Position numbers and translations under genes: made by a program. The notes beneath the pieces are model-generated. The model saw only the letters and a list, made by a program, of their open reading frames with translations, was not told the DNA's origin and did no database searches. Shown here in pieces: positions 13,307 to 26,093 of a stretch of 64,000 nt of DNA. The DNA is from Paramacrobiotus metropolitanus (Eukaryota; Tardigrada; Eutardigrada; Parachela; Macrobiotidae), in the NCBI RefSeq assembly GCF_019649055.1, contig NW_026570221.1, positions 1,612,001-1,676,000 of the forward strand. Reading direction: 5' to 3'. How positions within the stretch are numbered: the first letter of the stretch is position 1; each line of letters opens with the position of its first letter.

Positions 13307-14032
13307 ACTGCCAGTGCACTTTGCTACTGTTCTACTGGCAACTGCTTTCCATAGCTCAAAACTGCTGGAAGACATTCGGATTTCTGAATACTAACAGCAT
13401 GTTCTTTGCTCTGTTTAAGAATTTCTTATTTTGCAATAAATGATGTACAACATGAGTGCTTTTAATTTGCTGTATTGCATTTGACTGTGTGATGTACCAT
13501 GGAATTTTCTCAAAGTATTAATGGTAAAAGTGCATTTCACAATAGCATTTATTGCTTGTAGTTGTGTTGTTTCAATCAACTTGATGTGGTAAATTATACC
13601 GTTCAGAACGCATGAGAACGCTCTTGGAAACTGCGTGCATGAAGACGGGGACACATATTTTAAATAGAAAACCGAACATATTTTAAATAGAAAACCTTTA
13701 TTGTTGTACTTCTATAGCTGATTTAATTGCATGATCGGAAACCATATAGCCGGATTACAGGAAAGCATACTTGGCCGTGACGAGCAGTCAGGCCTTCCGG
13801 CATCCCGTGAATAATCCCTGCTGACTGATCGATTGCATACGGATCGATACGCCAATGTAAAACCCGGTACATACTGTATATTATGCGTCAGCAACCATAC
13901 TCGTAATCCTTCTCTGATTAGAACAGACCAGCAGTGCACACGTCATAAGATCTGTGTTTTAGCGACCTAATATCGCATTGATCTTTCGAACAGACTGGCA
14001 TCCCAACAATTTGCAGCTTTGCGGAATTATTC
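13307..14032. other. Intergenic region upstream of tetraspan gene 1
   Basis: No gene. It contains a short direct repeat of a word like ACATATTTTAAATAGAAAACC twice at about 13650-13695, and from 13711 a block also found upstream of tetraspan gene 2 (separate entry). Confidence 0.55.
13711..13870 (+). promoter_or_regulatory. Conserved block upstream of tetraspan gene 1
   Basis: This stretch resembles 16381-16530, which lies at a similar distance (about 300-370 bases) before the start codon of the second tetraspan gene. Shared words include GATCGGA-ACCATATA, CCAGGAAA/ACAGGAAA, CCTTCCGG-ATCCC-TGAA and GATCGATnGCA. Conservation in both copies may reflect regulation or simply recent duplication. 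Confidence 0.45.
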
Positions 14033-15489
14033 ATGGTAGACAGTGAAAATTACGATCGCCCGTTGGCGCAGTATATTCCTTGTCCAACTTCGGACAACGG
14101 AATGGCAGCAAAAGCTTGCCAGTCGGAAGGTGCGTCGACGGCAAGCGCTTGTGAGCCAGCAAAATCCGACGCTGAAAATGCGTTACAACGAATCCATTTC
14201 AATCGGCGCTACTTTAGAAGCATCGGGGGCACCATGACCGTTACAGCCGCTGTAAGTGCTAGCTTTATAGACTTGAGAATATTATCATTAAGCTGTATAT
14301 TAATGTTGGCATTATGCTTACATACGAATTTGTAAAGTTTGGTTATCGATTTCTTTAGCGATTGTCAAGAAGAGAAAAAACTTCTGAAATGTCTTTCTTT
14401 GCTTTTAATAATGCACATACAGGTGTTTTAACTGTTAAGATTTTTTTCCATAGCATTCGCAAGGTGTAGTTTCCAAGCTGCATTAGTGCATTAGCCGAGT
14501 AGCCTCTCCGGTATGCCAATGAATCAATCTGTCCAGTGTGCATTTTCCCAGTTAATGATAACATCAACGTAGCGCCATTTTGCTAGAGTAGTCTACAGGA
14601 TTTTTGCTAATGACAGAGCTCGCCGAATATATTTCAGGTCTGCGGAATGATTGCAACACTGCTGTACGAGTTGGGACTTGATCGACATTATTATTGGCCA
14701 TGGGATAGGAATCGTTGGGAATTGTACGAGTATGCTGTCCTTGCATCATGGCTGTATTTAGCAGTTTTCGTCGTATTCGTCGGATTTTCCGCACATAAAA
14801 AGCTTCGGATCGGCGAATCAACCATGGATTTCATTGTGAGCACATCTCTCGCAGATACATAATTTTATGGAATCGCCGCCACCCTTCATTAAACTCAGTA
14901 TACATTTAATTTTTTATTACGTCAATTTTATTATTACTTATGCTAGAAGTAGGTTTAAATCGACACAACTTTTGTAAAGTGTGGCGGCATGCTGAAGCTA
15001 TTAATTTTTGCAAAGAGAAGAAAGACGGATGTAGAAGTTATTTGCAGGTGGCTGGACAGTCTATTTTGATGTTTCTGCTAATATGTCCTTTACCAACTTT
15101 GGCGACTTGCTTGGCTATAAAAGGGGGGTACACATACGGGAACAATAACGCGGCATCGGTGGCCAGCTATGTAGGTGACAGCTGTTATATTGCAATCCTG
15201 TACCGAAATTGGTAAAATGAAAATTATTTACGTTTTAATATCTGTAGCTGTTAAGATGCGATATGTCGATCCTTTTGCACATTTTGAATCGAAATCACCG
15301 AATCAGACAGTTTGCTGTTTACTTATTAAAAAACCGTAAAACCAGTAACAGCACATACAAGATTTTATAAATTTTACCGGCTGAAATTTTTAGGCTTTTG
15401 CATTCCTGGAAAGCATCGCTTTGTTTGTCACTGCCGCCGTCACCTATCTTCACCTCATAAAACAGTATCACGCTCCAGCTTTTGATTGA
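14033..15489 (+). CDS. Four-helix membrane protein 1 (MARVEL/claudin-like fold)
   Basis: Exons 14033-14251, 14638-14835, 15048-15170 and 15394-15489 are all in phase 0 with GT/AG borders and give 211 residues. The N-terminus is hydrophilic (about 60 residues). Four hydrophobic helices follow: one spanning the exon 1/2 join, one in exon 2 (ASWLYLAVFVVFVGFSA), one in exon 3 and one in exon 4 before a short tail ending AFD. Exons 2 to 4 closely match the next gene, so this is a tandem pair. The architecture fits small tetraspan families such as MARVEL or claudin-like proteins, but no diagnostic motif was found. Function unknown. Confidence 0.8.
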
Positions 15490-16380
15490 AAAGCAGATCG
15501 AGATCTGACATGGCTCCTGCACACTTGGCTGATCAAAATAATCGTAGTCAAGCAACAATGAATTTGGCTAGTCTTAACGTTATCGATTACTATGTGTGGA
15601 TATTGCAAATCAGTATTTAAGTTATAATCTGAAAATTGCCTTGATGTACATGCTGTTATAAACACCTTTTCAGTATACAGTTTCCTGTCTATGCTTGTCG
15701 GTATTACTACGGTATGCAAATACGTAGCTCACTCGCCGACGTTGCCGTCATGACACTTTACTGTTAGTTCGTCTTTTTGATTCTGCTCATCGCTTTGAAA
15801 GTGCGCATATACATTTTGTGCTGGCACCACGAGAGAACTTGCTCGCATTTTTTTGAAACATATTATGCCGAGCGGCGTTCTGTAACACCAGTGTGGACTG
15901 GATACGGTTAAGCGGTTAACCAGTGTGGATTAATACGATTTGGATACGGTTAAGTGTGATCTGAATTAAAACATGCCACCTAAAAACGAGATTTCTTGAT
16001 CTGAATAATTGATGCTAGTATAAGCTATTGTGAGTTGTAACTGAATGTACAAAACGGTACATAAACAGAGTACAGTGCCATAATTTAAAGAGCCTTACGG
16101 TGCAACTGTCCGCACCGAAAAGGAACCGTGCTATCGGGATCTTGCAAAACGCCATTGTTGACCGAGCCTTTAAGCTTACGCTTCAACAGTAGTTTGTACC
16201 GTCGACTGAACATAAAAGTGAATGCAGTAGACAAGGAAAAAACATATACACGTTTCTGCTTGCAGGCAACGGGCTGCGTTTGTTTTTGTATTTACCATTA
16301 GGAGCCGGTATGACATACGAACTCTGCGTGTGCGCAAAACCTTGAATGAAGAAATGAGCAAATTATAAAAATTTGCAACT

Positions 16381-16530
16381 GCAGTTAATGGATTGCTTGA
16401 TCGGAGACCATATATCCGGGATACCAGGAAATACTTATTTTGATAGCTGCGAGAAATAACCCTTCCGGTATCCCATGAAAAATTTGTGCAGCGTGATCGA
16501 TCGCAAGTAGATCGATGTGTTTAGGTACAT
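16381..16530 (+). promoter_or_regulatory. Conserved block upstream of tetraspan gene 2
   Basis: Counterpart of the block at 13711-13870, similar in order and spacing of words and located about 220-370 bases before the start codon at 16749. The rest of 15490-16748 shows no gene. Confidence 0.45.
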
Positions 16531-16748
16531 CGATTCTGTATCAATTGATTCGGTATAGTACTGTGCTGTGTTGGTAAACGTCCGCATTAAGTCTGGAATT
16601 GTATCACATGATACCACGACCTCCGTTTGACGCGCTCAGCTCTCGAGCAAACTGCATCATCCTGTTGTAATTATGATGATTGTTTGCGTTTTCGTGGAAG
16701 TATCTCAGTAAGCGTGAAATTCTTGATACAAAAACTTGATGTAGGAAA

Positions 16749-17880
16749 ATGATGGCAAAAGTTTGCCAAGCGGAAGGCGTGCCGATTATTTGTGATGCTG
16801 GATCGCCAAAGTCAGACATATCGCCAGCTGCAGCTGAAAAAGCAGCACACAAACTGCAGCTTAACAAGCGCTATTTTACAAGCACTGGAGGCATCTTGAC
16901 CGATATTGCCTTGGTAAGCGTGCAGATGCTTTGCTGTCGTAACAGTACAATGTTTGGATTTTCGACCGGGATGGTCAACAATCGGCTAGCTATCACGAAT
17001 TTACAGATAACGACAACAGACAGCAGCATGAACTGCAACAAGAGATGTAGCATGCAGTTAATGACTTTTTTTTCTATGCATAATATGTATAAGCTAAATT
17101 TGCGTTATACTGTTATGAACACTTTTCAGTTCTCCGGTATTGTGGCAACATTTTCATTTGAATTGGAAAAATTGGAAACAAATCCGAGGTTTCGCTGGGA
17201 ATTGTACGAGTATGCGGTTCTTGCATCATGGTTGTATTTAGCAGTTTTCGTCGCATTCGTCGGATTTTCCGCACACAAAAAGCTTCGGATCGGCGAATGT
17301 GCCATGAATTTTATTGTAAGTGCAATTACTTGTACTTGTATTCACGGTTAGTTGAACGCTGCCGCTACCACGATTCGTTAGCGAACATTTTTTCCATATC
17401 CATAGTACATACGTACGTACATAATACTCGTACGTGCTTACTCTCGTAGGGACAAAACTACGTACATTTTTTTGTGCGCTTACTGAAATCCTTGCAGTAA
17501 TAGGCGTACAGCAAGTCCTTTGTCATCTAATAATTTTTTGCAGGTAACTGGACAGTCTATCGTTTTGTCGCTGTTAATATCCTGCCTAACATTCGCCTTG
17601 ACTTTGGGAAGTGTACAAAATCCGGATCCAGGTTTTTCTGTCGCACCAAGGGCGGCAAGTTGTGTAAGCGACACTCCTTTTCCAGTTTCAACAGGACCCG
17701 ACTTAAGGGTCATTTTACCGTGATAGCCGCACTACTCTGTATGTACAAAATGCGATTAGTTTTTGATGGTAAAGTTTTTCTTAGGCTTTTGCGTTCCTGG
17801 AAAGTCTCGCTTTGTTCTTCACTGCCGCTGTCACCTATCTCCATATGACGAAACGGTATCATGCTCCGGCTTTCGATTGA
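16749..17880 (+). CDS. Four-helix membrane protein 2 (paralogue of 1)
   Basis: Exons 16749-16913, 17130-17315, 17544-17663 and 17785-17880 are all phase 0 and give 188 residues. It has the same four-exon, four-helix plan as the gene at 14033. Exon 4 is nearly identical in encoded sequence, again ending in a tail with FD before the stop. The N-terminus is shorter and exon 3 carries a different extracellular loop (near VQNPDPGFSV). Two ATGs, at 16749 and 16752, are possible starts. Divergent loops with conserved helices suggest that the extracellular part is changing faster. Function not recognised. Confidence 0.8.
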
Positions 17881-18691
17881 GAATGAATTTGATATCTACT
17901 GTTGGCGCTAAATGTTCGCGTCACTTTGCGGTGACAAATCATCAATCTGTTTATGGCTATTGCTCTTAAGGGTTTTTTTCTGCTAATCTTTCGCAGCTCG
18001 ATTTTTGCCAGAACTCTATGATTGCTTCATAAAGCCTTCATTCATTGTGCTTTCAAAATTAAGAGCATGTAAACCTGGTTATTTTGCTCATAAGCGTGAA
18101 TAATGTATTGAAGAATGATATTAATCCTAGACAGCATTTGCGCTACAAATCTTTTATTACATATTACATGTATCTGTTGCGGATGATTGTTTCATTGTTT
18201 TCCGTTGTTGGCTACAGAATGTGCTTACAGACTACTATTTCATATATGTTTTACGTGAGTAAGAATTACACATTACAGAAAATTGGTACTCAAGGTTAAA
18301 GTGCTGAATGTAACACGTTTGTTAATTCGGTCTGTATCTAATTATGGCATTGTATTCGTAAAATGATTTTAACATTTCTTTTCTTTTGCGAATATACATA
18401 GTACACCCGAACATCCGTACCGAAAAACGGGAAAATGATATTCGATTCAGCGGGTACCTTGCGTACAGCAACGTATATGAAAGCAGCGATCTCTGTGCCG
18501 TACTAGATCCTGTCACACCCACGATTCGTCAGCAAGATTATAATCGCACTACCTGTTAGTATAGATAAAAAATGCAACCAAATTTAAGCATGAACCACCC
18601 GGAATTCGAGTGGCCACTTGATCAGCGTTTGAACGGAAGCAGACAGACGCTGCGTTTAATTTGTAAATTGCAAACTTTATAAATTTGGCAG
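17881..18691. other. Intergenic region before the GH16 gene
   Basis: No exons with protein similarity were recognised. AT-rich. Several short open frames lack splice context or homology. Confidence 0.5.
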
Positions 18692-19459
18692 TTGACAGCT
18701 AAAATGACACCAATTACACTGATACGATGTTTCAGAGCTGCCCTGATCGCACTTGTAATAACATACTTATGTGTTCCGGTGATCGGCGTAAACCGCAAAA
18801 TTCTTACGTTTTCCGGGCGACAATGGTCTGTTCGCAATCAAACTCAAGCTGGTCCCGGTCCCAACAACTGGGATGAAACCAACATGTTTCTCGATAACAA
18901 AGGTCACCTGCATCTGAAAATTACCAATCGCAACGGAAATTGGTCCTGTGCGGGAGTCGCTGGCATCGAACGCCTGGGATTCGGTCGTTATCAGTTCCAG
19001 ATTGAAGGGCGTATCGACCGGCTGGATAAGAACGTTGTTCTGGGATTATTCAACTACCCCCCGCGCGACGTCGGTCCTGACACAACCAATGAGATCGACA
19101 TTGAATACGCTAAATGGGGGAACGCCAACGCCAAAACGGGAAATTTCGCGGTGTGGCCATCCGCCTCGGGGAGGAAACAGACATCGTATCGGTTTGATGC
19201 GACGCTAACAGGATCGTACACGACGCAGTCGTTTATATGGCGCAATGACACGATTTTGTTCAGTGCGCAACATGGACATCAGAATAATAACCGGCTAAAT
19301 GAATACGCTAGTTGGAGTTTTGCACCGGCAAGTTCACTGGATATTCCACAAAATCCCATGCCGGCGATGATGAATCTCTGGTTGTTCAAGGGTGCACCAC
19401 CGAGCGATATCCGCGAAGTCGAAATTGTAATTCATTCTTTCAGCTTTATCCCCTTTTAG
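18692..19459 (+). CDS. Secreted GH16-family glycoside hydrolase (beta-glucanase-like), intronless
   Basis: 255 residues in one exon. The N-terminal signal peptide (hydrophobic core ALIALVITYLCVPVIG) is followed by a single GH16-type domain. The active-site signature EIDIE is intact (around residue 134), with the two glutamates expected as nucleophile and acid/base and the aspartate between them. Surrounding landmarks (FGRYQF, LGLFNYP, HG-NNR, MPAMMNLWLF) fit the beta-jelly-roll enzymes that cut beta-1,3/1,4-glucans. A second ATG lies four codons downstream (18704). AATAAA at 19522 is a plausible polyA signal. The lack of introns, while almost every neighbour is multi-exon, and the compact bacterial-style domain suggest horizontal acquisition or a retrocopy. 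Two decayed copies lie at 24798-25225 and 57967-58735, both on the minus strand. Confidence 0.88.
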   Translation: MTAKMTPITLIRCFRAALIALVITYLCVPVIGVNRKILTFSGRQWSVRNQTQAGPGPNNWDETNMFLDNKGHLHLKITNRNGNWSCAGVAGIERLGFGRYQFQIEGRIDRLDKNVVLGLFNYPPRDVGPDTTNEIDIEYAKWGNANAKTGNFAVWPSASGRKQTSYRFDATLTGSYTTQSFIWRNDTILFSAQHGHQNNNRLNEYASWSFAPASSLDIPQNPMPAMMNLWLFKGAPPSDIREVEIVIHSFSFIPF

Positions 19460-21871
19460 AACATAGTAAGATAACGGAATTTGTTTCCGAAAAAACACTG
19501 ATGCAAGAGTACTGGTACAACAATAAACATCAACACACTTTGCCGTATCAAAATTCTGACGGAATCGTTTTGCAGTTTTCGCTACCAAACTGGAGCAATC
19601 CGCTGTTGGTGTATTGCGTGTTTTGCGAACTTAAGTGTTTTGCGAACATGTGTATTTTCAGTTTTCTTGAGAACGCAACGCGGTGATTTCTTGACCATGA
19701 CAATTTTAGAATAATTTATATATGATATGTGGACAAAATATCATGAGAGAGCTATTAATTTTTAGACAACCAACCAAGACGAGTCTGCGACAAGGAACAT
19801 TTTTATAATTCCTTCATGGTAGACAGCGTTTCGCCCACATGTCTGATTTTCTGTAACATTGTCACCGATGCAGCTTTTAAAAGAAAATTTCAGAAAATAG
19901 TGCAAAGCTGGGGCGTAATTTCGAAATACATTACGTGTAACTTACACAAGTTCGGCTATCTGTTAGAAGAGACAAATATGACCGGTTAGTGGAGGTAGTA
20001 CCAGTCGCTTCAAACGGCATAACAAGTACAACGGCTATACTGAAGTAGTTTACGTACCAAGTACAGTAAAGTTAGCAGCAACAGCTCTTTTCTTTGGAAA
20101 CCGGTTACCACATCATCAGCCTAAGGATAGTTGCAACGTCCCCGTGTTCTCTCGTTTCCATTAACATTAGTGCAATGGCATGGTGTGTCACACGGATTTT
20201 GAGCTCCTGGTCCACAGATACGGCCACTACTCATACATTTTGGCGCTGAAAATATAGTTTTCATCACCTAGGCTGTTCGAAATTATTATTATTTACAGCT
20301 AATTTAATGCCGTAATAAAAAACAAAAACTTACAAGAGTATCATTCACAAAAACTCATTATTATAATTATCTTGTATTTCTTGCAGACGGTTTGCAACTT
20401 TGTAATTTTAAACGGATAACTCTCTGAATTTCCGTCGCGGAATTTATGCGAATGTGCAGACTAGACACGTGCAAGTTTACCCCCGCGGCAGAAGTGCTAA
20501 TCTAAGACCGGGTCTGTTTGGATTATCACATCCGACACCGGCACGTGCATCAAGCAGCATGTGCCAAATTCTCTCAAGTACGGGAGGTACAAGTGCCGTC
20601 TGGCGAAAAATCTTCGGAAACTTGAAAAGTTTGTTAAACAATATTTCTATCAATGTACAGGTACGAAAACAACTTTGAAAACTTGGCTATGTCAAATTTT
20701 TATATTTCTTTATATGTTCCATTTTCTTACGCTGCCACATTCACTCGTACTGCTTTTAATTAACAACTGTTACAGCAAACGACAAAATGCAACGCAAACG
20801 TACTAGCTCTAGTCTGTCCATGTACAAAAATATATGCACTTCTACAACCATGCTCAACATAAATAATTAGTTAAATGCTGTATAATATCATATGTATGCT
20901 ACTAATAACGACGATTGCTACGCTCCAAGTACCTGCTTTGAAAGCATGTTTATTGTATTCCGCAAAGGTTAAGAAACTAAACAGATGCACGTTAGAGCAA
21001 TGACGTTAGAGAAATCAAGCTTTGCAGAGCTGTATCAATCAAGCTGTAATCAAGCTGTTTTGCAATCAAACTGTAATACAAGTACTGTAACTACGAGCGT
21101 ACGATTACTGGATTATAAATGTGCATAGTGTATGTACATACCCGCATTCGACCTTGCAAGATTATAATATGCATGTGCTGCTTGGAATCGGAAAACCATC
21201 ATGAGGAAAGCCACAGAATACAAAAGCGCCAGTGTTTTCATTGTTCCTTTGCCAGTATAAAAAATAGATGTACCAAGCCAGAAATATAAATAACACTTTG
21301 TTAATATTTTATAACTATTTTATTTGTACACAAGAGGTCAACGCCTATAACTAACTGTTTGTTGCGAATGGAAATAAACTTCTTTTTTTTTCACTGGCGT
21401 AAATGAGTAACGTATATACACAACAATTTACGCTAAATTAAAACTGCACTGCACGATCAGGTTTAGAATTACCAAACTTCAGGAAAATCTTTGCACTGAA
21501 ATACTCTACAGTTACGACTTACGAGTACACCGCTACAATACCGGGTAAGACAATTATGAATACGTTTTTTTCAGCGCACACCTCCTGTAATACTGCTTTT
21601 ACTTAGTACATTTCCGGTTTTTAATGGATTTAAAACTGCATGTTGATTACTTTCAAGGACACGGTCGTGCATGCGAGTATGGCTGCAGGGAAACTTACAC
21701 ATTACTCAGTACGTATCGCCGAAATCTGAGAATCAACAAGAAGAATTCATTAACATCCTGCTTTTGTAATGCAAAGCGCTCATGCGGTTAGTGTAGTTCT
21801 ATTGCACAATTAACCATAATGGTAAAACTGTAAATTTTAATGACGCTTACCTGCAATTATTTCCACAGCAA
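19460..21871. other. Intergenic region, no gene confirmed
   Basis: Mostly AT-rich without recognisable exons. Two overlapping open frames at 20454-20806, one with a basic Lys/Tyr-rich segment and a hydrophobic tail, may be an exon of an unknown gene, but no start, signal peptide or partner exon was found, so it is not called. Confidence 0.5.
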
Positions 21872-22225
21872 ATGTATACCCATCAGCTGCTGTTGTTGAT
21901 AGTCTTCTGCGCCATTCTTACGGACTGTTTTTCTCACGCTGACAACGGTAAGAACATAAAAATGGGCTGATTGCCATTTCGTTGAACTGCATAAATTAAA
22001 GTAATATCCAGATGATGTGCTGCAGACAACACCGGCATTATTTATGCCCAAGCCAAGAAATGCGTCAAAAAGCTGTGCGGACCAGGATACGAGAATCCCT
22101 GTGCGGCACCGTGTAAATGCTGCGCAAAGGGCACAACAAATCGCGGACGCTGTTGTTTCACCCCGTCATCCAGCGCGGCCGGGGAAAATTACTATTCACA
22201 TGGATTAAGTTATGTGCATCCATAA
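21872..22225 (+). CDS. Secreted Cys-rich peptide 1 (CGPGxxNPC family)
   Basis: Two exons, 21872-21947 and 22026-22225, joined in phase 1, encode 91 residues. Exon 1 is a signal peptide (hydrophobic LLLLIVFCAIL, then DCFSHADN). Exon 2 carries the mature region: a cysteine, four residues, CGPGYENPC, three residues, CKCC, then about nine residues and CC after an NRGR segment, ending in a short Tyr-rich tail. The framework is C-x4-C-x7-C-x3-C-x-C-x10-C plus two extra cysteines. The coding frame of exon 2 is not the longest open frame there. AATAAA follows at 22414. The same framework recurs in the genes at 23771 and 30110. A small disulfide-rich secreted protein; its role is unknown. Confidence 0.8.
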
Positions 22226-23770
22226 AATATGTTGGAAAATACCTTATGTTCGCCATGGTATTTGTATTTAATCAAGCTATCGAGACGAACCATATTTCAC
22301 TACATTTTTGTCATCTCTGTATCAAATTTTACGTCTCTTCCGGTTTCCAGAGTATGTGCGTCATTTGAGTAACTCTCATGAACAACTCATAATACCATGT
22401 ATTGCTGGTTGTAAATAAACTGCAGCACCCAAATGTATATACACTGTCTCCTTGTCAAAATCAAAATGTTTATCTTAAGACAGGCATTTTATAAACAACA
22501 GTTCGATGTTATTCACGCAATATTTATGTTGAGATAACAGTTTAGCTCAGTTTCGTTCAAAGAATGTCAAAATTCAGGCTTGCGGTAAGTATTTACCGCA
22601 AACCTGCAGGTATACGCAAGGACGTTTAAATTAAAAGTCTAGATCTGGTGTGATCGGTGTACTTTATCAATTTGATGATGCTTTACCAATATATATATTG
22701 ATAATAATATATGCAAGAATATATTGGTCACGATATTATTAGTAAAACTAACCAAAAGTTTGTTCTGAATAAAGTCTTGTTTGAGTATGTATGTATTTAA
22801 ATAGAATGCATTTGGCTAGAGCAGCGGAGGGCGGCCGGCATAGCACGCGTTGTATGAGTAAGTGAAAACGACTTCCGCAGTCAAAAAGTCCGGTATTGTT
22901 TGTATTTCTAGCAGTACTGAATTTACCGGTAGGGTTACTTGTATTCTGATGCAATCCGGAAAACTGCAGTAATGTACAAATGCTGTAACATAATTATTCG
23001 TAGGTTTTTCTCCAAGACAGAAATGCTAATCTGTACAAAAGAATTTTTATCTCTAAATCTTTTATGAATTATCGTACGTTAAGTACACCAAACCTGCACA
23101 ATCTGTATCTGCAGAATTACAAAATTAATAATTATCATAGCTATGGAGCTATGAAATTTATTATGTCCAGCCGGAGCATTGTTGTACATCAGGCTAAATT
23201 TGTGATAATAATTTAAGCACTTTTGCTAGAATGTGCTACCCATGTCTGCAGACATTGAACACGAGAAAAACACGTTTGCACATTCGCGTGCTAACAAATT
23301 ACGGCTTTAACCAAATAACCATGAACTTATAATGCGACAGCTAAACTGAAACGATCACGTGTATTAAAGATGGTAGCAGTGGTGTGCTTGTCTGCTTGAC
23401 AACTCCAGTAATTTACTAAGCGCGATTGAAACAAAACAATGCGAATGATTCCGTAACGTTGCTATGTACTGGTATATATTTCCCATGGTATCGCCGCGTC
23501 TTCACGGAAGTGGAACTTTCCTTATTGGTTTGCAGGCAAAAACAACACAAAAACTGGCAACTAATTTCCTAAAATTCTTCCACAATGGTTTAAATGTCAT
23601 AGATAGCTCAGCAAGTTGTTTCCCAATTCGAAGCTGCACTTTTAATAAAAACTACGGCTGATCTCTTAATACATAATTTGCATTTTCGCATCTACGATTC
23701 TGACAACTCACAGTATTACCACAGTCGGTATCGGTGTTACATGTCTGTGCTACCTTTCCGTGCCAAAATA
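22226..23770. other. Intergenic region between peptide genes 1 and 2
   Basis: No gene seen. Includes an imperfect hairpin around TTGCGGTAA...TTACCGCAA (about 22581-22602) and AT-rich repeats near 22690-22740. Confidence 0.5.
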
Positions 23771-24496
23771 ATGGCAACACCGGTTCAGTTCTGTATGGCG
23801 ATGATCATCATTTGGGCACTTTCATCGACACACTGGAGGTTAATCTATGGGCAAAATCCTTAAGTGCCTGGAACTGGTAAGTCAGCCGATTAAAGGTAGA
23901 CCGTTTATTGAACAAAAAAAACCCTCTTACTTATTCATACTCGTGGAAGATTCGCATTATAGTAGATAATAATTAACTGGGATGTAACTTCAGGCTCTAG
24001 GTAACCTAGGTTGATTACACTGTTTTGCTTAAATCTTAAAATCTGTTAGCAGGAAAACATTACTTACTAAAATCACCATTAATGATTATGTACAGTAAAC
24101 GTGCTGCAATGAGTGGAGTCAGTGAATTTGTAGCCAAGCACGTTAATATGCATCGCTGTTGCTGTAACTATGGCATAAAATAACCGTAAGGTCAGTTTTT
24201 ACTTTCGTAATTCGTGCACTGCTGGGTTTTCTGGTTGGTTTACTTCTATTGTTTGGTTCGGACTTAAGACTTCTTTACATCTGACACGTAAGCAATATTA
24301 ACACATTGAATCGTGTTGCAGATGATGGTTTAATAAACTATCAAAATTGCCGTTTACGTTTAGCCGATTAGCACCATCCTGCCATCGAGCAAAATGTGGT
24401 CCGGGCAATTTGAATCCATGCTCCGGAAACATGTGTATTTGCACAAATATTTATGGTTCTCCCAAAAGTCGTGGTTACTGCCGTTGGAAGGGATAG
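23771..24496 (+). CDS. Secreted Cys-rich peptide 2 (CGPGxxNPC family)
   Basis: Exons 23771-23838 and 24364-24496 join in phase 2 (AG + C, serine) to give 66 residues. Exon 1 is a signal peptide with core FCMAMIIIWALSS. Exon 2 encodes the mature peptide: a cysteine, HRAK, then CGPGNLNPC, SGNM, CIC, twelve residues containing KSRGY, and the last cysteine near the C-terminus (RWKG). This is the minimal six-cysteine version of the framework, without the extra pair of peptide 1. The donor is GTTAAT rather than a consensus site, which is the weakest point of the model. The intron is 525 bases, and AATAAA lies at 24595. Phase agreement and the shared CGPG-NPC core support the call. Confidence 0.72.
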
Positions 24497-24797
24497 TACA
24501 AACACGATATTAAAGCTATAATTTCTGTATTTCTTTCGCATTTGTACATTAATTGCGTCCATATTCAGGTTATGGCAGTGACTCTTTTCGGTGGAATAAA
24601 AAATGTACGTTGTACGCGTCTAATGCAGTTTTCATGATCAGAAGCGACATTTAGCTAAATCGATCATGCAAATGTAAGCTTATTTAACTTTTAGAAGTCT
24701 ATTCGGTACTTCTGCGAACTTTAATAAAAAAGGGACTCTTCAGCGATGAGTCCGATACATGTATCTGTGAAAACATGGCACGTCTTTAGATATGCTT

Positions 24798-25225
24798 TTA
24801 CTGCTTCACCGGAGTGAAAATAAGGGAATAAATTATAATTTCCGTTTCCTGAGCATTACTCGGCGGCATTCCTTTGTACAACCACAGGATCATCATGACC
24901 GGCATTGGACTTTCAGGAATATCCAGTGCGCTTGAGGATGAAAATCTCCATTAAACCTACTCCTCAAGCCGGCTGTTATTTTGGTATCCATGTTGAGAAC
25001 TAATTGTAAACGTTTCGTTTCGTTGAGAACTAAACGTTTCGATACACTATCGTTTCGCCACGTGACTCGCCATGACTGCGTTCTATGTGATCCGGGCAAG
25101 GTCACATCAAACCGGTGAAAACTGCGGTTCCTTCCCGCCGCTGATGGCCATACGACAAAACCGCCGGTTCTCGCGTTGCCCCGTCCAGAATTAGTGGGTT
25201 CAGTGTCTCGTTTGATAAACTGCTG
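24798..25225 (-). pseudogene. GH16 glycoside hydrolase remnant
   Basis: The minus strand matches the C-terminal half of the GH16 gene at 18692. It includes a segment equivalent to NFAVWPSASGRK (about 25150-25190), the HG-x-x-NNR region, and a still readable end (VMMILWLYKGMPPSNAQETE, then a stop at 24798-24800). The part aligned with the catalytic EIDIE is destroyed and the frame is broken at least once, helped by a local duplication of CGTTTCGTTGAGAACTAA-like sequence at about 25010-25045. The N-terminal half is absent. Confidence 0.75.
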
Positions 25226-26093
25226 CCATCTACTGCTAAACAGATTGGTGTCTTTAGTATAATTATTTTGATAGAGTTTGACAGTTGCCGTACCCTACTC
25301 TGACGCCATGTTCTCACCATTTACTTGTATGTCGGCCCAATAAACAGTGTTCTTGTCGGGCTTCTAATCAGATGAGCCGGGAAGTTCCTGATGTGACTCA
25401 TTCATATCCGATTCCGGCCTGGTTAACTGTGCGTAGATTTTGCAGGATATTTTTGGTTCAGCTTTGTTGTGCGACAACTATCTATTTATCTGTTCCGCCA
25501 GCGCAACGTTAAACGCTTAAAAATTATGGATTTTCACACTAACAACCATCAGGATATTAACATGCAACCAAACACAGATTGTCCATAAACATGCATGACC
25601 ATTGATCGTGACCTTTAATAATTATTTCGATTCTGTCTACAGTCAAACCCCCAGGGGCCATGGATTAAAATTTCCCGACCAACGGTACTTAAGAGAATGA
25701 ATATTTTACGTAAATTTTACAGTAATATCCCTTTTGTGCACAGCACAAACCGGGATGATCGCACAAAGTCACAACATTTGCAACATGCAAACGATAAAAT
25801 GCGCAATTACAGAACTTGTTTATAATTCTAAAAACACGAATTGTATTAATTACCAGAACCCCTCTGGAAAAATTGCAATTAAAGCATAACAGGATGAAAG
25901 CGAATAAACTCCCAGGAGCAAAAAGTTAGCATCGAATTCATGTTTTCTCCGTCATTCTTGCATTGGAAGATCATTATGTATTTATTCCGGTTTGTACCCA
26001 TACGGACCTGCAAAAATTATTTTCTATTACAGTCAACGTCGCGCAGGTCTTGAAACATTCCTGTGCCATACGATCTGCACCACTGACGTACCT
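25226..26093. other. Intergenic region
   Basis: Nothing firmly supported. A short frame at 25285-25380 has four cysteines ending CSC, slightly reminiscent of the peptide family, but it lacks CGPG and a partner exon. Confidence 0.45.

Noticed and set aside
20454-20806. Possible exon with basic and hydrophobic parts
   Set aside because: Two overlapping frames compete, no homology was recognised and no partner exon was found.
22017-22208. 63-codon plus-strand open frame
   Set aside because: It is a shadow of the cysteine-rich exon 22026-22225, which reads in a different frame after splicing.
25285-25380. Short frame with four cysteines ending CSC, possible fourth peptide
   Set aside because: It lacks CGPG and NPC, has no signal exon in phase and no matching spacing.
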